Source: Thermoprotei archaeon
GTDB lineage: Archaea > Thermoproteota > Methanomethylicia > Nezhaarchaeales > WYZ-LMO8
Direction: 5' to 3'
Assembly (NCBI GenBank): GCA_003649565.1
Contig: QMSF01000053.1
Location: 1-6,651, forward strand
Length of the DNA stretch: 6,651 bases
Below the pieces are notes generated by a model. The model saw nothing but the letters and a program-made list of their open reading frames with translations. It was not told the origin of the DNA and ran no database searches. Position numbers and translations under genes: made by a program. Shown here piece after piece: positions 1 to 5,729 of this stretch (positions are counted from its first letter, which is position 1; the number at the start of each line of letters is the position of its first letter).

Positions 1-1
1 A

Positions 2-1564
2 GCTAAAGAATACAAGTTGAAATTTACATTTCCCCGCATAACGCAAATGCATTTAATAGGAATTTATTATAAAGGGGCTTCTAAAGATAGTTTAAGACTC
101 ACAAGGATAACTCAACAAGGAACATCTCAATACATGCTTGAACCCGGAACTATCTTAAAGAAAGGTGATATCATTATTGCACCTAAAAATGTGAAGCTGG
201 TGATAACGTACAAGAAGACTTCGAAATCTTCTTTGTATGGTTATACATATGAGAAAGGACTTCTCATTATAGACTTTACTAAAGAAAATGGATTTTACAA
301 ACATAAAGGCGATGAAGTAGAAATAGAAAATGTTGCAGTTTATGTTAAGAATATACAAATACGTGTAAGCACTCCTGCATCTCAAAGTGTTTCGATAAAG
401 CCGACAAAGACTGAGTATTTAATTGAGGCTTCAGGTGATACTTTGATTATTAAGGCGTTGAAGGGATCTATTGAAATATATGGTTCTAATGATGAATTAC
501 TCGCATCAGCGAATGAAGGTTATGAGGTGACTGTGGAGAATGGAGTGTATGTATCGCAGCCAACTCCAATAGATTATGATGCGCTTGATCAATGGTGGAT
601 AGAGGCGCAAGAGAATGCTGAAGGCTTAGTGTATACCGGAGAGGAGGTAACCTCACCAAGCACTTTGACGATTACCCTTATAGGGTATGTTACTGACGAT
701 TATGGTAATCCTATTGCAGGTGCATTAATTGAAGTTGGTGGCTATACAGCTGTGACGGATCATCGAGGATACTACGAGCTAAGCATGCAGGTAAGCCCAG
801 GCACTTATGAGGTTTCAGCGTCAGCAACAGGTTATCAATCTAAAAGCAAGATGATGATATTTGAAGCTAGCCAAACATATGAACTCGACTTTATGTTAAC
901 GCCCATACAGCAGGGTGGAGGTTCTCAAACGCAATATCAAGGTCAAATACTCATTCAAGGTTACGTGACTGATTACGATGGTAATCCGATAGCCAATGCC
1001 GAGATTTCAGCCAATGAATATAAGGCATATACTGACAGCTCAGGATTCTACGAGCTGACGATATATACTACGAGTAGTTATGGTACTATCGACGTGACAA
1101 TTCAAGTCTCAGCGCCAGGCTATAAGACGTTCACTAAAACCTATCAGCTAGAAGTTGGAGGACTATACAAGGGTGATTTTAAGCTTGAAAAAGAGGGTTG
1201 CCTAATAGCTACTGCAGCTTTTGAGAGCGAGCTTACATGGCCGGTAAACTTCCTTCGAGGCTTTAGGGATAACTATGTGCTTGAAACGAAGGCTGGAAGA
1301 GCCTTTATGGATGTCTTCAATAGGTTTTACTATTCCTGGAGTCCAAGCATAGCTGAAGCTGAGAGGCATAGCCCTGAGCTTAGAGCTACAATAAGAGTCG
1401 CGTTATACCCGCTTATAGGAAGCTTAATGGTATCCTCATATGCTTATCACGCGTTATCGCAATCCCGAGCTAGCGGTTTTAGTGGCAGGCGTTACAGCAA
1501 GCTTCTTTATAGGTCTTCTATACTCGCTTCCCATAATGTCTGCCTTGATACCCATGAGGCTTAA
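2..1564 (+). CDS. Large surface protein: FecR-like region, two carboxypeptidase-regulatory-like domains, CFI-box C-terminus; 5' partial and frameshifted
   Basis: The frame is open to the left edge (codons from base 2 read AKEYK), so the TTG at 17 is probably internal and the true start lies outside. Numbering from that TTG: residues ~38-180 resemble a FecR-type beta region (EPGTILKKGD, later a GD-x-LIIKALKGSIEIYG stretch). Residues ~219-295 and ~310-391 are two related beta-sandwich repeats (GYVTDDYGNPIAGA and GYVTDYDGNPIANA, each followed by TD-x-x-G-[FY]-YEL), typical of carboxypeptidase-regulatory-like domains. From 394 a CFI-box-type C-terminal domain begins (GCLIATAAF, LRGFRDNYVL, AGRAFM, YYSWSPSIAEA, LYPLIG). 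Homologues, as I recall them, continue after ALS with NPELAV and membrane helices. Here that continuation lies in another frame from 1461, so residues 482-515 (after S481) are probably out-of-frame readthrough. The likely role is envelope-anchored structural or adhesive; no enzymatic motif is seen. Confidence 0.75.
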   Translation, partial: AKEYKLKFTFPRITQMHLIGIYYKGASKDSLRLTRITQQGTSQYMLEPGTILKKGDIIIAPKNVKLVITYKKTSKSSLYGYTYEKGLLIIDFTKENGFYKHKGDEVEIENVAVYVKNIQIRVSTPASQSVSIKPTKTEYLIEASGDTLIIKALKGSIEIYGSNDELLASANEGYEVTVENGVYVSQPTPIDYDALDQWWIEAQENAEGLVYTGEEVTSPSTLTITLIGYVTDDYGNPIAGALIEVGGYTAVTDHRGYYELSMQVSPGTYEVSASATGYQSKSKMMIFEASQTYELDFMLTPIQQGGGSQTQYQGQILIQGYVTDYDGNPIANAEISANEYKAYTDSSGFYELTIYTTSSYGTIDVTIQVSAPGYKTFTKTYQLEVGGLYKGDFKLEKEGCLIATAAFESELTWPVNFLRGFRDNYVLETKAGRAFMDVFNRFYYSWSPSIAEAERHSPELRATIRVALYPLIGSLMVSSYAYHALSQSRASGFSGRRYSKLLYRSSILASHNVCLDTHEA

Positions 1565-1775
1565 AACCAAGAGATTAAAGCTCTGGAGCATTAAGCCCTT
1601 CTTAGCGGCACTTGCGATATCACTAGGATACTTCGCGATGGCCGAGATTACGGGGATTCTCTTAATGTTGCAGCAGTCATCCGTCCTAGTAGTGTTGACG
1701 TCGATAGCTCTAGGCGTCTTCGCTTCCCACTTCATTACAACAAAAATAACGCGCCTCTTCATTAAGCGGAACTAG
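1440..1775 (+). CDS. Displaced C-terminal membrane part of the CFI-box surface protein
   Basis: This is probably not an independent gene. The first codons after the ATG at 1440 (LITRYR) overlap the upstream frame. From 1461 the frame reads NPELAVLVAG, the expected continuation of the CFI-box domain encoded upstream. It holds about three hydrophobic segments (near ELAVLVAGVTASFFIGLLYSL, FLAALAISLGYFAM and SVLVVLTSIALGVFASHF) separated by basic loops, and a basic tail (LFIKRN). Joining S481 (codon 1457-1459) to the AAT at 1461 needs a +1 step (one extra base, C1460) or a two-base loss. No SD motif precedes 1440, and that ATG lies inside the coding sequence of the conserved domain. The joined product would end with a multi-pass membrane anchor of 104 residues. 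Alternatives are a sequencing indel, a decayed gene or recoding. Confidence 0.7.
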   Translation: MLITRYRNPELAVLVAGVTASFFIGLLYSLPIMSALIPMRLKTKRLKLWSIKPFLAALAISLGYFAMAEITGILLMLQQSSVLVVLTSIALGVFASHFITTKITRLFIKRN

Positions 1776-1789
1776 GCTTTACACAATCT

Positions 1790-1806
1790 CGCCTTTATTT
1801 TTATTT
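1790..1806 (+). terminator. T-rich terminator tract after the CFI-box gene
   Basis: The sequence after the TAG at 1773-1775 becomes T-rich (CTTTATTTTTATTTA). This is the usual form of archaeal intrinsic termination, with no hairpin required. It sits in the 29-bp gap between two convergent genes and touches the stop codon of the minus-strand transporter. Confidence 0.5.
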
Positions 1807-2701
1807 AGGAGCTCTTCAAAATGATATCAGAGCTGTAGAGCATAACTATGCTGGCTATTACTATTGAGCATCCTAATGCTTGTAATACTTCAAGTCTCTC
1901 TCCTAGAACTATGAACGCTAAAATTACTGCTGTTACAGCTTCAATTGTCGAGTATATGTTAGCTCTACCTGCTTCAGTTAAATTAAGGCCAAGGACGCAA
2001 AGCATGTTTGCTAATGCTGTTGGTATAATTGCTAATAGAGCTATTAAAATGACTGAGTACATCGTGAAGTTGATTTGATGAAAGCCCATGGTCGCTTCAG
2101 CTATCAATATAGCTAAAGCTCCAAATCCAACGGTAAACAACATAACGGTAAATGTTGATGCCCCCTTGCTCATAGCCTTCTTGGATACGACTATGTAAAT
2201 TGAATAGAAGAGACCTGCAAGAAGGCCTATCACAATTCCTAGGTAATTGAGCTTTACATAAGCTAGATCATAACCCTTAACAGTTAAATAACAGCCTAGA
2301 AACACAAGGGCAACACATACGACCTTAATCTTGCTGATTCTCTCATGTAGTGATGGACTTGCGAATAATAATGTGAATATCGGTGCCGTATATAGCAGAA
2401 TAACGGCGAGAGATGCACCGATAAGATCCACAGCCCAAAAATAGAATAATGTGCCAAAGCCAACACCTATCACCCCAGCTAAGGCCAACAACATCAATCC
2501 TCTACGATCTATGGCTAAGACTCCTTTGCCTCGCCACAATAATGCCACAACTAAAAGTATGAGGAATCCTAAGCCAAGCCTATACGCAACGACAGTTAAA
2601 GGTGAATATCCCAAATTCATAGTTAACTTTCCAAGTACGCCTGCAGTACCCCAACATACGCCAGCTGCAAGTGTCAATGAGGCCCCAAGCGCCTTGCTCA
2701 T
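1805..2701 (-). CDS. EamA-family (DMT superfamily) transporter
   Basis: This is a 298-residue integral membrane protein with about ten hydrophobic helices arranged as two EamA repeats, the normal size for the drug/metabolite transporter superfamily. Diagnostic stretches are an N-terminal CWGTAGVLGKL, the end of repeat 1 (LLYTAPIFTLLFA followed by an ER pair) and the end of repeat 2 (STIEAVTAVILAFIVLGERL, then a final hydrophobic helix). Members export or import amino acids, metabolites or drugs across the cytoplasmic membrane; the substrate cannot be read from sequence. I chose the ATG at 2701 over the TTG at 2704 because the minus-strand GAGGT (2713-2709) stands 7 nt from the ATG but only 4 nt from the TTG. 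The gene is convergent with the surface protein and divergent from the 2912 gene, so it is probably transcribed alone. Confidence 0.9.
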   Translation of the reverse strand: MSKALGASLTLAAGVCWGTAGVLGKLTMNLGYSPLTVVAYRLGLGFLILLVVALLWRGKGVLAIDRRGLMLLALAGVIGVGFGTLFYFWAVDLIGASLAVILLYTAPIFTLLFASPSLHERISKIKVVCVALVFLGCYLTVKGYDLAYVKLNYLGIVIGLLAGLFYSIYIVVSKKAMSKGASTFTVMLFTVGFGALAILIAEATMGFHQINFTMYSVILIALLAIIPTALANMLCVLGLNLTEAGRANIYSTIEAVTAVILAFIVLGERLEVLQALGCSIVIASIVMLYSSDIILKSS

Positions 2702-2708
2702 CAACTCA

Positions 2709-2713
2709 ACCTC
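2709..2713 (-). promoter_or_regulatory. Shine-Dalgarno of the EamA gene
   Basis: Minus-strand GAGGT lies 7 nt upstream of the ATG at 2701. This spacing decides for the ATG over the adjacent TTG at 2704. Confidence 0.55.
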
Positions 2714-2753
2714 AACTTAGCTTAAGAGGCTCTCAAGAGCATTGCTTAACGAA

Positions 2754-2761
2754 TTTTTAAA
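2754..2761 (-). promoter_or_regulatory. TATA-like box for the EamA gene
   Basis: The minus strand reads TTTAAAAA. An archaeal box here would place transcription start about 25 bp downstream, near 2730, giving a leader of roughly 30 nt that contains the SD motif. Confidence 0.4.
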
Positions 2762-2858
2762 GGATGCGTTTGTCTCTCAGCAGCAAGGTAATGAGTTTCG
2801 ACGATCAAAAACAACACCTACTCTCTAATAACATCAAGGCTACAATACAAATACTTAG

Positions 2859-2868
2859 AAATATTTAA
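2859..2868 (+). promoter_or_regulatory. BRE/TATA-like promoter for the 2912 gene
   Basis: The sequence AAATATTTAA, preceded by TTAG, resembles an archaeal BRE plus TATA element. Transcription would start near 2890, about 20 nt ahead of the TTG at 2912. The 2705-2911 gap holds this promoter and the divergent EamA promoter; I see no RNA gene, repeat or other ORF in it. Confidence 0.45.
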
Positions 2869-2911
2869 CTTAAGGTCTAGAGATAAGCTCTACACGACGA
2901 AGTGACTTCTC

Positions 2912-3310
2912 TTGACAGGTCCTGGTGAAGGCAAGATTAAGCTTAATGCCTCAGTCTATGTTAATGGCGAGCTTTTAAGAGATGTTGATGTATATATTCA
3001 TGTTAAAGGCTACTCTCTAGCTCGTGTTACTCACTTAGATATTGAGCATCCGAAAATCAATGAATTCATAAAGCCCCATTCAGGCGCTTTTCTTAAGATT
3101 ATAGGTATTAAGGGAGGCCTCATGGTAAAAGGAAGGAGATGGACTCTCATAGTTAAAAGCCCTGTTCTCAGAGATCTCTTGACTATAGGTGAGGAAACCT
3201 ATGCGTGGGTTGGAGGCAAGATTGGAGGCCTCTACATAGGCTTTAAGAAGAAGTACATAGAGAAGTTAGAAGATAAAGCCATGAAGATTTACAATATAAG
3301 TCCTAGGTAA
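2912..3310 (+). CDS. Hypothetical 132-residue basic protein
   Basis: I do not recognise this protein. The frame is closed by a TGA at 2903, and the first usable start is the TTG at 2912; the first in-frame ATG would remove about half of the protein. A weak SD-like GTGA stands at 2902-2905. The product is cytoplasmic-looking, with no signal peptide or membrane helix. It looks beta-rich in the first two thirds (KIKLNASVYVNG, DVDVYIHVKG, AFLKIIGIKGGLMVKGRRWTLIV), has a glycine-rich turn (AWVGGKIGGLYIGF) and ends in a basic helix (KKKYIEKLEDKAMKIY). Codon use matches its neighbours, and a promoter-like element and a T7 tract frame it, so it looks like a real monocistronic gene. Its basic charge could suit nucleic-acid binding, but no known motif supports that. 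Confidence 0.65.
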   Translation: MTGPGEGKIKLNASVYVNGELLRDVDVYIHVKGYSLARVTHLDIEHPKINEFIKPHSGAFLKIIGIKGGLMVKGRRWTLIVKSPVLRDLLTIGEETYAWVGGKIGGLYIGFKKKYIEKLEDKAMKIYNISPR

Positions 3311-3329
3311 ATAATCATAAAACTTGGAA

Positions 3330-3336
3330 TTTTTTT
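3330..3336 (+). terminator. T7 terminator tract after the hypothetical gene
   Basis: Seven consecutive T, continuing as TTATTA, lie 20 nt after the TAA at 3308-3310. No hairpin is needed in archaea. Confidence 0.55.
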
Positions 3337-3364
3337 ATTATGAATAAGAAGACTTCTACACAAG

Positions 3365-3373
3365 TTTTTTATA
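3365..3373 (+). promoter_or_regulatory. TATA-like box for the surface protein at 3416
   Basis: A T-run followed by ATAG gives a TATA-like element. Transcription start would fall near 3395, just before the SD at 3401-3406, implying a short leader. Confidence 0.35.
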
Positions 3374-3400
3374 GTATCTCATGGGCTTATCTGGCACGCA

Positions 3401-3406
3401 AAGGAG
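3401..3406 (+). promoter_or_regulatory. Shine-Dalgarno that decides the start at 3416
   Basis: AAGGAG directly abuts the ATG at 3407, which is too close for that ATG to be used. It stands 9 nt from the in-frame TTG at 3416, a normal spacing. Confidence 0.55.
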
Positions 3407-3415
3407 ATGTTTAAG

Positions 3416-4159
3416 TTGAAAAGAACGACCTTAACATCCTTGTTATTGCTATCGGCTTTATTATTACTATCAGCAGCAACTATGGCTCAAACACAAAAGC
3501 CAAATTGGGTCTCCACTGGTAAATACGCTGAATATGAAATAACAATTCAATCTAATATCCCTGATGCACCTTCAGGAACCATTGGGACTATACGATGGGA
3601 GATAACGTCTGCATATAGCGATTATGCTGAGGTATCGTATACAGTAGATGTGCCTCCTCAATATGTGGATCTACTACCGCTAGAAGTAGCGTCAGGTGGG
3701 ACCGAGGAATGGTATTATAGTGAAGATATGGGTGGCCTCATTCTAGGATCAACGAGCCTCAACTCTTTAGCCCAAGGCCAAACACCTTATGATATGGGGT
3801 CTGTGACTACTGAGGCTAAGAGCGCTCCGGCTGGCACTTTTGATTGCTATAAGATTTCGCTATCTCAGAGCACACCATATGGCACGATAACGTTTAATGC
3901 ATGGTATGACAAGGCAACAGGGGTCCTCGTAGCTCTAACAGTCGCTGTTCAAGCTCAGCAATACCAAGCTACATCAACTATCCAGCTAAAATCAACAAAT
4001 GCCGTAACATCAACAGGCGGCATAATGCTAGGCAACGATATGATGCTATGGGCTATAATAGCAGTTGTCATAATAGTGGTCATAGTGGCAATATTCTCTC
4101 TTTCACGTAGAAAGAAGCCAATGCCAACAGCACCTCCTCCGCCACCGTTGCAACAATAA
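3416..4159 (+). CDS. Secreted surface protein with C-terminal membrane anchor and polyproline tail
   Basis: From the TTG at 3416 the product has 247 residues; the ATG at 3407 would add MFK but leaves no gap to the SD. Residues 1-24 form a Sec-type signal peptide (MKRTT, a leucine-rich core, cleavage plausible after ATMA). Residues 25-200 form a beta-rich extracellular domain with many Ser/Thr/Tyr, including SAPAGTFDCYKISL and NAWYDKATGVLVAL, a strand-turn pattern seen in archaeal secreted proteins that I cannot assign to a named family. A single helix at ~210-229 (LWAIIAVVIIVVIVAIFSL) is followed by RRKK and a short cytoplasmic tail with five or more prolines. The topology is therefore type I: outside domain, stop-transfer helix, basic tail inside. 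The lone cysteine of the outer domain (C144) is unpaired. The function is unknown; a binding or scaffold role is possible. Confidence 0.8.
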   Translation: MKRTTLTSLLLLSALLLLSAATMAQTQKPNWVSTGKYAEYEITIQSNIPDAPSGTIGTIRWEITSAYSDYAEVSYTVDVPPQYVDLLPLEVASGGTEEWYYSEDMGGLILGSTSLNSLAQGQTPYDMGSVTTEAKSAPAGTFDCYKISLSQSTPYGTITFNAWYDKATGVLVALTVAVQAQQYQATSTIQLKSTNAVTSTGGIMLGNDMMLWAIIAVVIIVVIVAIFSLSRRKKPMPTAPPPPPLQQ

Positions 4160-4170
4160 AAATAGCCTCT

Positions 4171-4180
4171 TTCTTTTTTA
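4171..4180 (+). terminator. T-rich terminator tract after the surface protein gene
   Basis: TTCTTTTTTA, 12 nt past the TAA, resembles an archaeal T-tract terminator. A possible AGCC/GGCT pairing around it is too weak to count as a hairpin. Confidence 0.5.
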
Positions 4181-4223
4181 TCGGCTTTGAAATTATGAAG
4201 AACTACCTTTACTAAAGATGGTA

Positions 4224-4235
4224 TTTCGAGCGAAA
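4224..4235 (+). promoter_or_regulatory. Inverted repeat upstream of the flavoenzyme promoter
   Basis: TTTCG AG CGAAA is a perfect 5+5 bp palindrome with a 2-bp spacer, placed just upstream of a TATA-like AAATATTC (4240-4247). Its position suits a regulator-binding site for the redox gene, but arms this short can arise by chance. Confidence 0.25.
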
Positions 4236-4239
4236 GCCA

Positions 4240-4247
4240 AATATTCT
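4240..4247 (+). promoter_or_regulatory. TATA-like box for the flavoenzyme gene
   Basis: AAATATTC stands about 40 bp ahead of the ATG at 4282. Transcription would begin near 4268, just before the SD at 4270-4275. Confidence 0.35.
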
Positions 4248-4269
4248 CTAAAGCTTCTTCGAATTGGTT

Positions 4270-4275
4270 GAGGTG
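4270..4275 (+). promoter_or_regulatory. Shine-Dalgarno that decides the start at 4282
   Basis: GAGGTG ends 6 nt before the ATG at 4282. The upstream in-frame TTG at 4264 lies 5' of this motif and would add six residues not expected before the FAD-binding strand. Confidence 0.7.
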
Positions 4276-4281
4276 TTTTGC

Positions 4282-5625
4282 ATGAAGAAAATAGACGTTC
4301 TAGTCATCGGCGGTGGTCCTGCTGGTATTGTAGCTGCGACGACAGCTAAGAGAACTTATCCTAATAAAAGCGTATGCCTAATAAGAAAGACCAAGACAGC
4401 CGTCATACCATGCGGCATACCATACATTTATGGCACTTTAAGAGATGTGAAGAAGAACCTTATTCCTGATGCCATGCTAACTAACGCAGGTGTAGAGCTT
4501 GTAACTGATGAGATCGTATCATTAGACTTGAAATCTAAGATAGCTAAAACAAAGAGTGGAGAGGAATACCAATTTGAAAAGCTCATATTAGCTACAGGTT
4601 CAAGACCTGTTATCCCTAAAATTGAGGGTTTAGATAAAGAAGGGGTCTTCTTTGTTTACAAGGAAGCTGAATATCTCGAGAAGCTCTTGAAGGCTGTAAA
4701 TGAGGCTCAGAGAATAGTCATTGTTGGTGGAGGCTTTATAGGAGTAGAATTCGCTGATGAAATAGCCAAGCTAGGTAAAGAAGTAACAATAATCGAAATG
4801 CTACCTCACTGCTTAATGCTCGCCTTTGACGAGGAGTTCTGCGTATTAGCGGAAGAGAAGCTGAAAAGCCTAGGAGTCAAGGTTCTCACTAACTCAACGG
4901 TTAAGGCTATTAAGGGAGAAAGGAAGGCTGAAGGGGTAATACTCACTGATGGACGCGAAATACCAGCATACCTAGTCCTAATAGCCATTGGTGCTAGGCC
5001 AAATGCTGATTTAGCTAGAGAAGCCGGATTGAAGATAGGTGAATATGGAGGTATAGTAGTCGACTTCTACATGAGGACAAGCCATCCAGACGTCTTCGCT
5101 GTAGGCGACTGCGCTGAGAAGTATAGCTTCTTCACAGGCAAGCCAGCACCGACAATGCTAGCATCAATAGCATCAGCTGAAGCAAGAATAGCAGGAGCAA
5201 ATCTCTATGAGCTTCACCTGGTCAGAGAGATCGTGGGAACCATAGGCATATTCTCAACAGCAATAAGAGATCTGGTCCTCGGAGTAGCAGGATTAACAGA
5301 GTCAGCAGCCAAGAGAGAAGGCTTTGAAATTGTGATAGGGAGATTTGAGACCGTCGATAAGCATCCTGGAGCACTGCCAGGAGCATCAAAGCTAATAGTG
5401 AAGTTGATGTTCTCAAGGCAGGGAGTTCTCCTTGGAGGAGAAGTGGCTGGAGGAATAACTGTAGGCGAAATAGTCAACATAATAGGCACGGCAATAGAGA
5501 ACAGAATGACAGCAGCTCAATTAGCAACAATGCAAATTGGAACACATCCACTATTAACAGCAGCACCAACAGTCTACCCAATAACCATGGCAGCATTCGA
5601 TGCGCTAAAGAAACTCAAACAATAA
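4282..5625 (+). CDS. FAD/NAD(P)-dependent disulfide oxidoreductase (CoA-disulfide reductase / NADH oxidase / persulfide reductase group)
   Basis: This 447-residue protein is full length for the family. An FAD-binding Rossmann motif GGGPAG lies at 10-15. The redox cysteine C44 sits in the motif PCGIPY, as in CoA-disulfide reductases and NADH oxidases, which use one cysteine cycling through sulfenic acid or mixed disulfide with CoA. ATGSRP is at 104-109, the NAD(P)-binding GGGFIG at 149-154 and the second FAD motif VFAVGDC at 271-277. The last ~120 residues form the dimerisation domain. It ends with MQIGTHPLLTAAPTVYPI in place of the LaYaPPfs-type ending of classical CoA-disulfide reductases, so it may be a distinct subgroup. 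There is no C-terminal rhodanese domain. It is cytoplasmic. Candidate reactions are NAD(P)H-dependent reduction of CoA disulfide or persulfide, polysulfide or O2; sequence alone cannot choose. hdrA less than 1 kb downstream hints at thiol/disulfide electron flow, but they are not obviously one operon. Confidence 0.88.
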   Translation: MKKIDVLVIGGGPAGIVAATTAKRTYPNKSVCLIRKTKTAVIPCGIPYIYGTLRDVKKNLIPDAMLTNAGVELVTDEIVSLDLKSKIAKTKSGEEYQFEKLILATGSRPVIPKIEGLDKEGVFFVYKEAEYLEKLLKAVNEAQRIVIVGGGFIGVEFADEIAKLGKEVTIIEMLPHCLMLAFDEEFCVLAEEKLKSLGVKVLTNSTVKAIKGERKAEGVILTDGREIPAYLVLIAIGARPNADLAREAGLKIGEYGGIVVDFYMRTSHPDVFAVGDCAEKYSFFTGKPAPTMLASIASAEARIAGANLYELHLVREIVGTIGIFSTAIRDLVLGVAGLTESAAKREGFEIVIGRFETVDKHPGALPGASKLIVKLMFSRQGVLLGGEVAGGITVGEIVNIIGTAIENRMTAAQLATMQIGTHPLLTAAPTVYPITMAAFDALKKLKQ

Positions 5626-5627
5626 CA

Positions 5628-5632
5628 TTTTT
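5628..5632 (+). terminator. Weak T-tract after the flavoenzyme gene
   Basis: A T5 run just past the TAA is followed by a pyrimidine-rich stretch (5641-5662) and another T5 near 5676. Together these could terminate transcription before the toxin-antitoxin promoter. Confidence 0.3.
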
Positions 5633-5698
5633 CAAAGAATACCCCTTTATCTCCTTGTCTTGCTCGATTAAGCTGTTTTTGCCTATTTGCCTAGAAAG

Positions 5699-5708
5699 AT
5701 TATTAAAT
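5699..5708 (+). promoter_or_regulatory. TATA-like box of the toxin-antitoxin operon
   Basis: ATTATTAAAT, preceded by AAAG, is centred about 26 bp upstream of the GTG at 5730. That spacing predicts transcription beginning at or next to the start codon, so the antitoxin mRNA is probably leaderless. This agrees with the absence of an SD motif before 5730. Confidence 0.5.
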
Positions 5709-5712
5709 GCGT

Positions 5713-5726
5713 ATACGTCTACGTAT
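5713..5726 (+). promoter_or_regulatory. Candidate autoregulatory operator of the antitoxin
   Basis: ATACGT CT ACGTAT is a perfect 6+6 bp inverted repeat with a 2-bp spacer, lying wholly between the TATA-like box and the GTG start. Ribbon-helix-helix dimers bind short palindromes of this type and commonly repress their own toxin-antitoxin operon. Binding here would block pre-initiation complex assembly or polymerase entry. An overlapping CGTATACG palindrome (5710-5717) adds symmetry. Confidence 0.5.
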
Positions 5727-5729
5727 TTC

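Noticed and set aside
155..1762. Minus-strand open frames at 155-385 and 1454-1762
   Set aside because: They are antisense to the surface protein and its membrane tail, and lack SD motifs or recognisable domains.
1848..2720. Plus-strand open frames at 1848-2078 and 2451-2720
   Set aside because: They lie antisense to the EamA transporter, whose helices and repeat motifs are clear; the plus-strand translations look like reverse-complement shadows with no family signature.
4160..4190. Hairpin terminator after the surface protein gene
   Set aside because: The AGCC/GGCT pairing is only 4 bp with a loop larger than the stem; the T-tract alone is the better reading in an archaeon.
4806..5489. Minus-strand open frames at 4806-4988, 5214-5489 and 5222-5416
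   Set aside because: They are antisense to conserved NAD-binding and dimerisation regions of the flavoenzyme and show low-complexity Ser/Leu-rich translations.
5655..5729. Upstream extension of the antitoxin to a TTG at 5655
   Set aside because: The extra 25 residues precede the normal N-terminal beta strand, and the DNA holds a TATA-like box and palindrome. The GTG at 5730 gives a standard antitoxin length.
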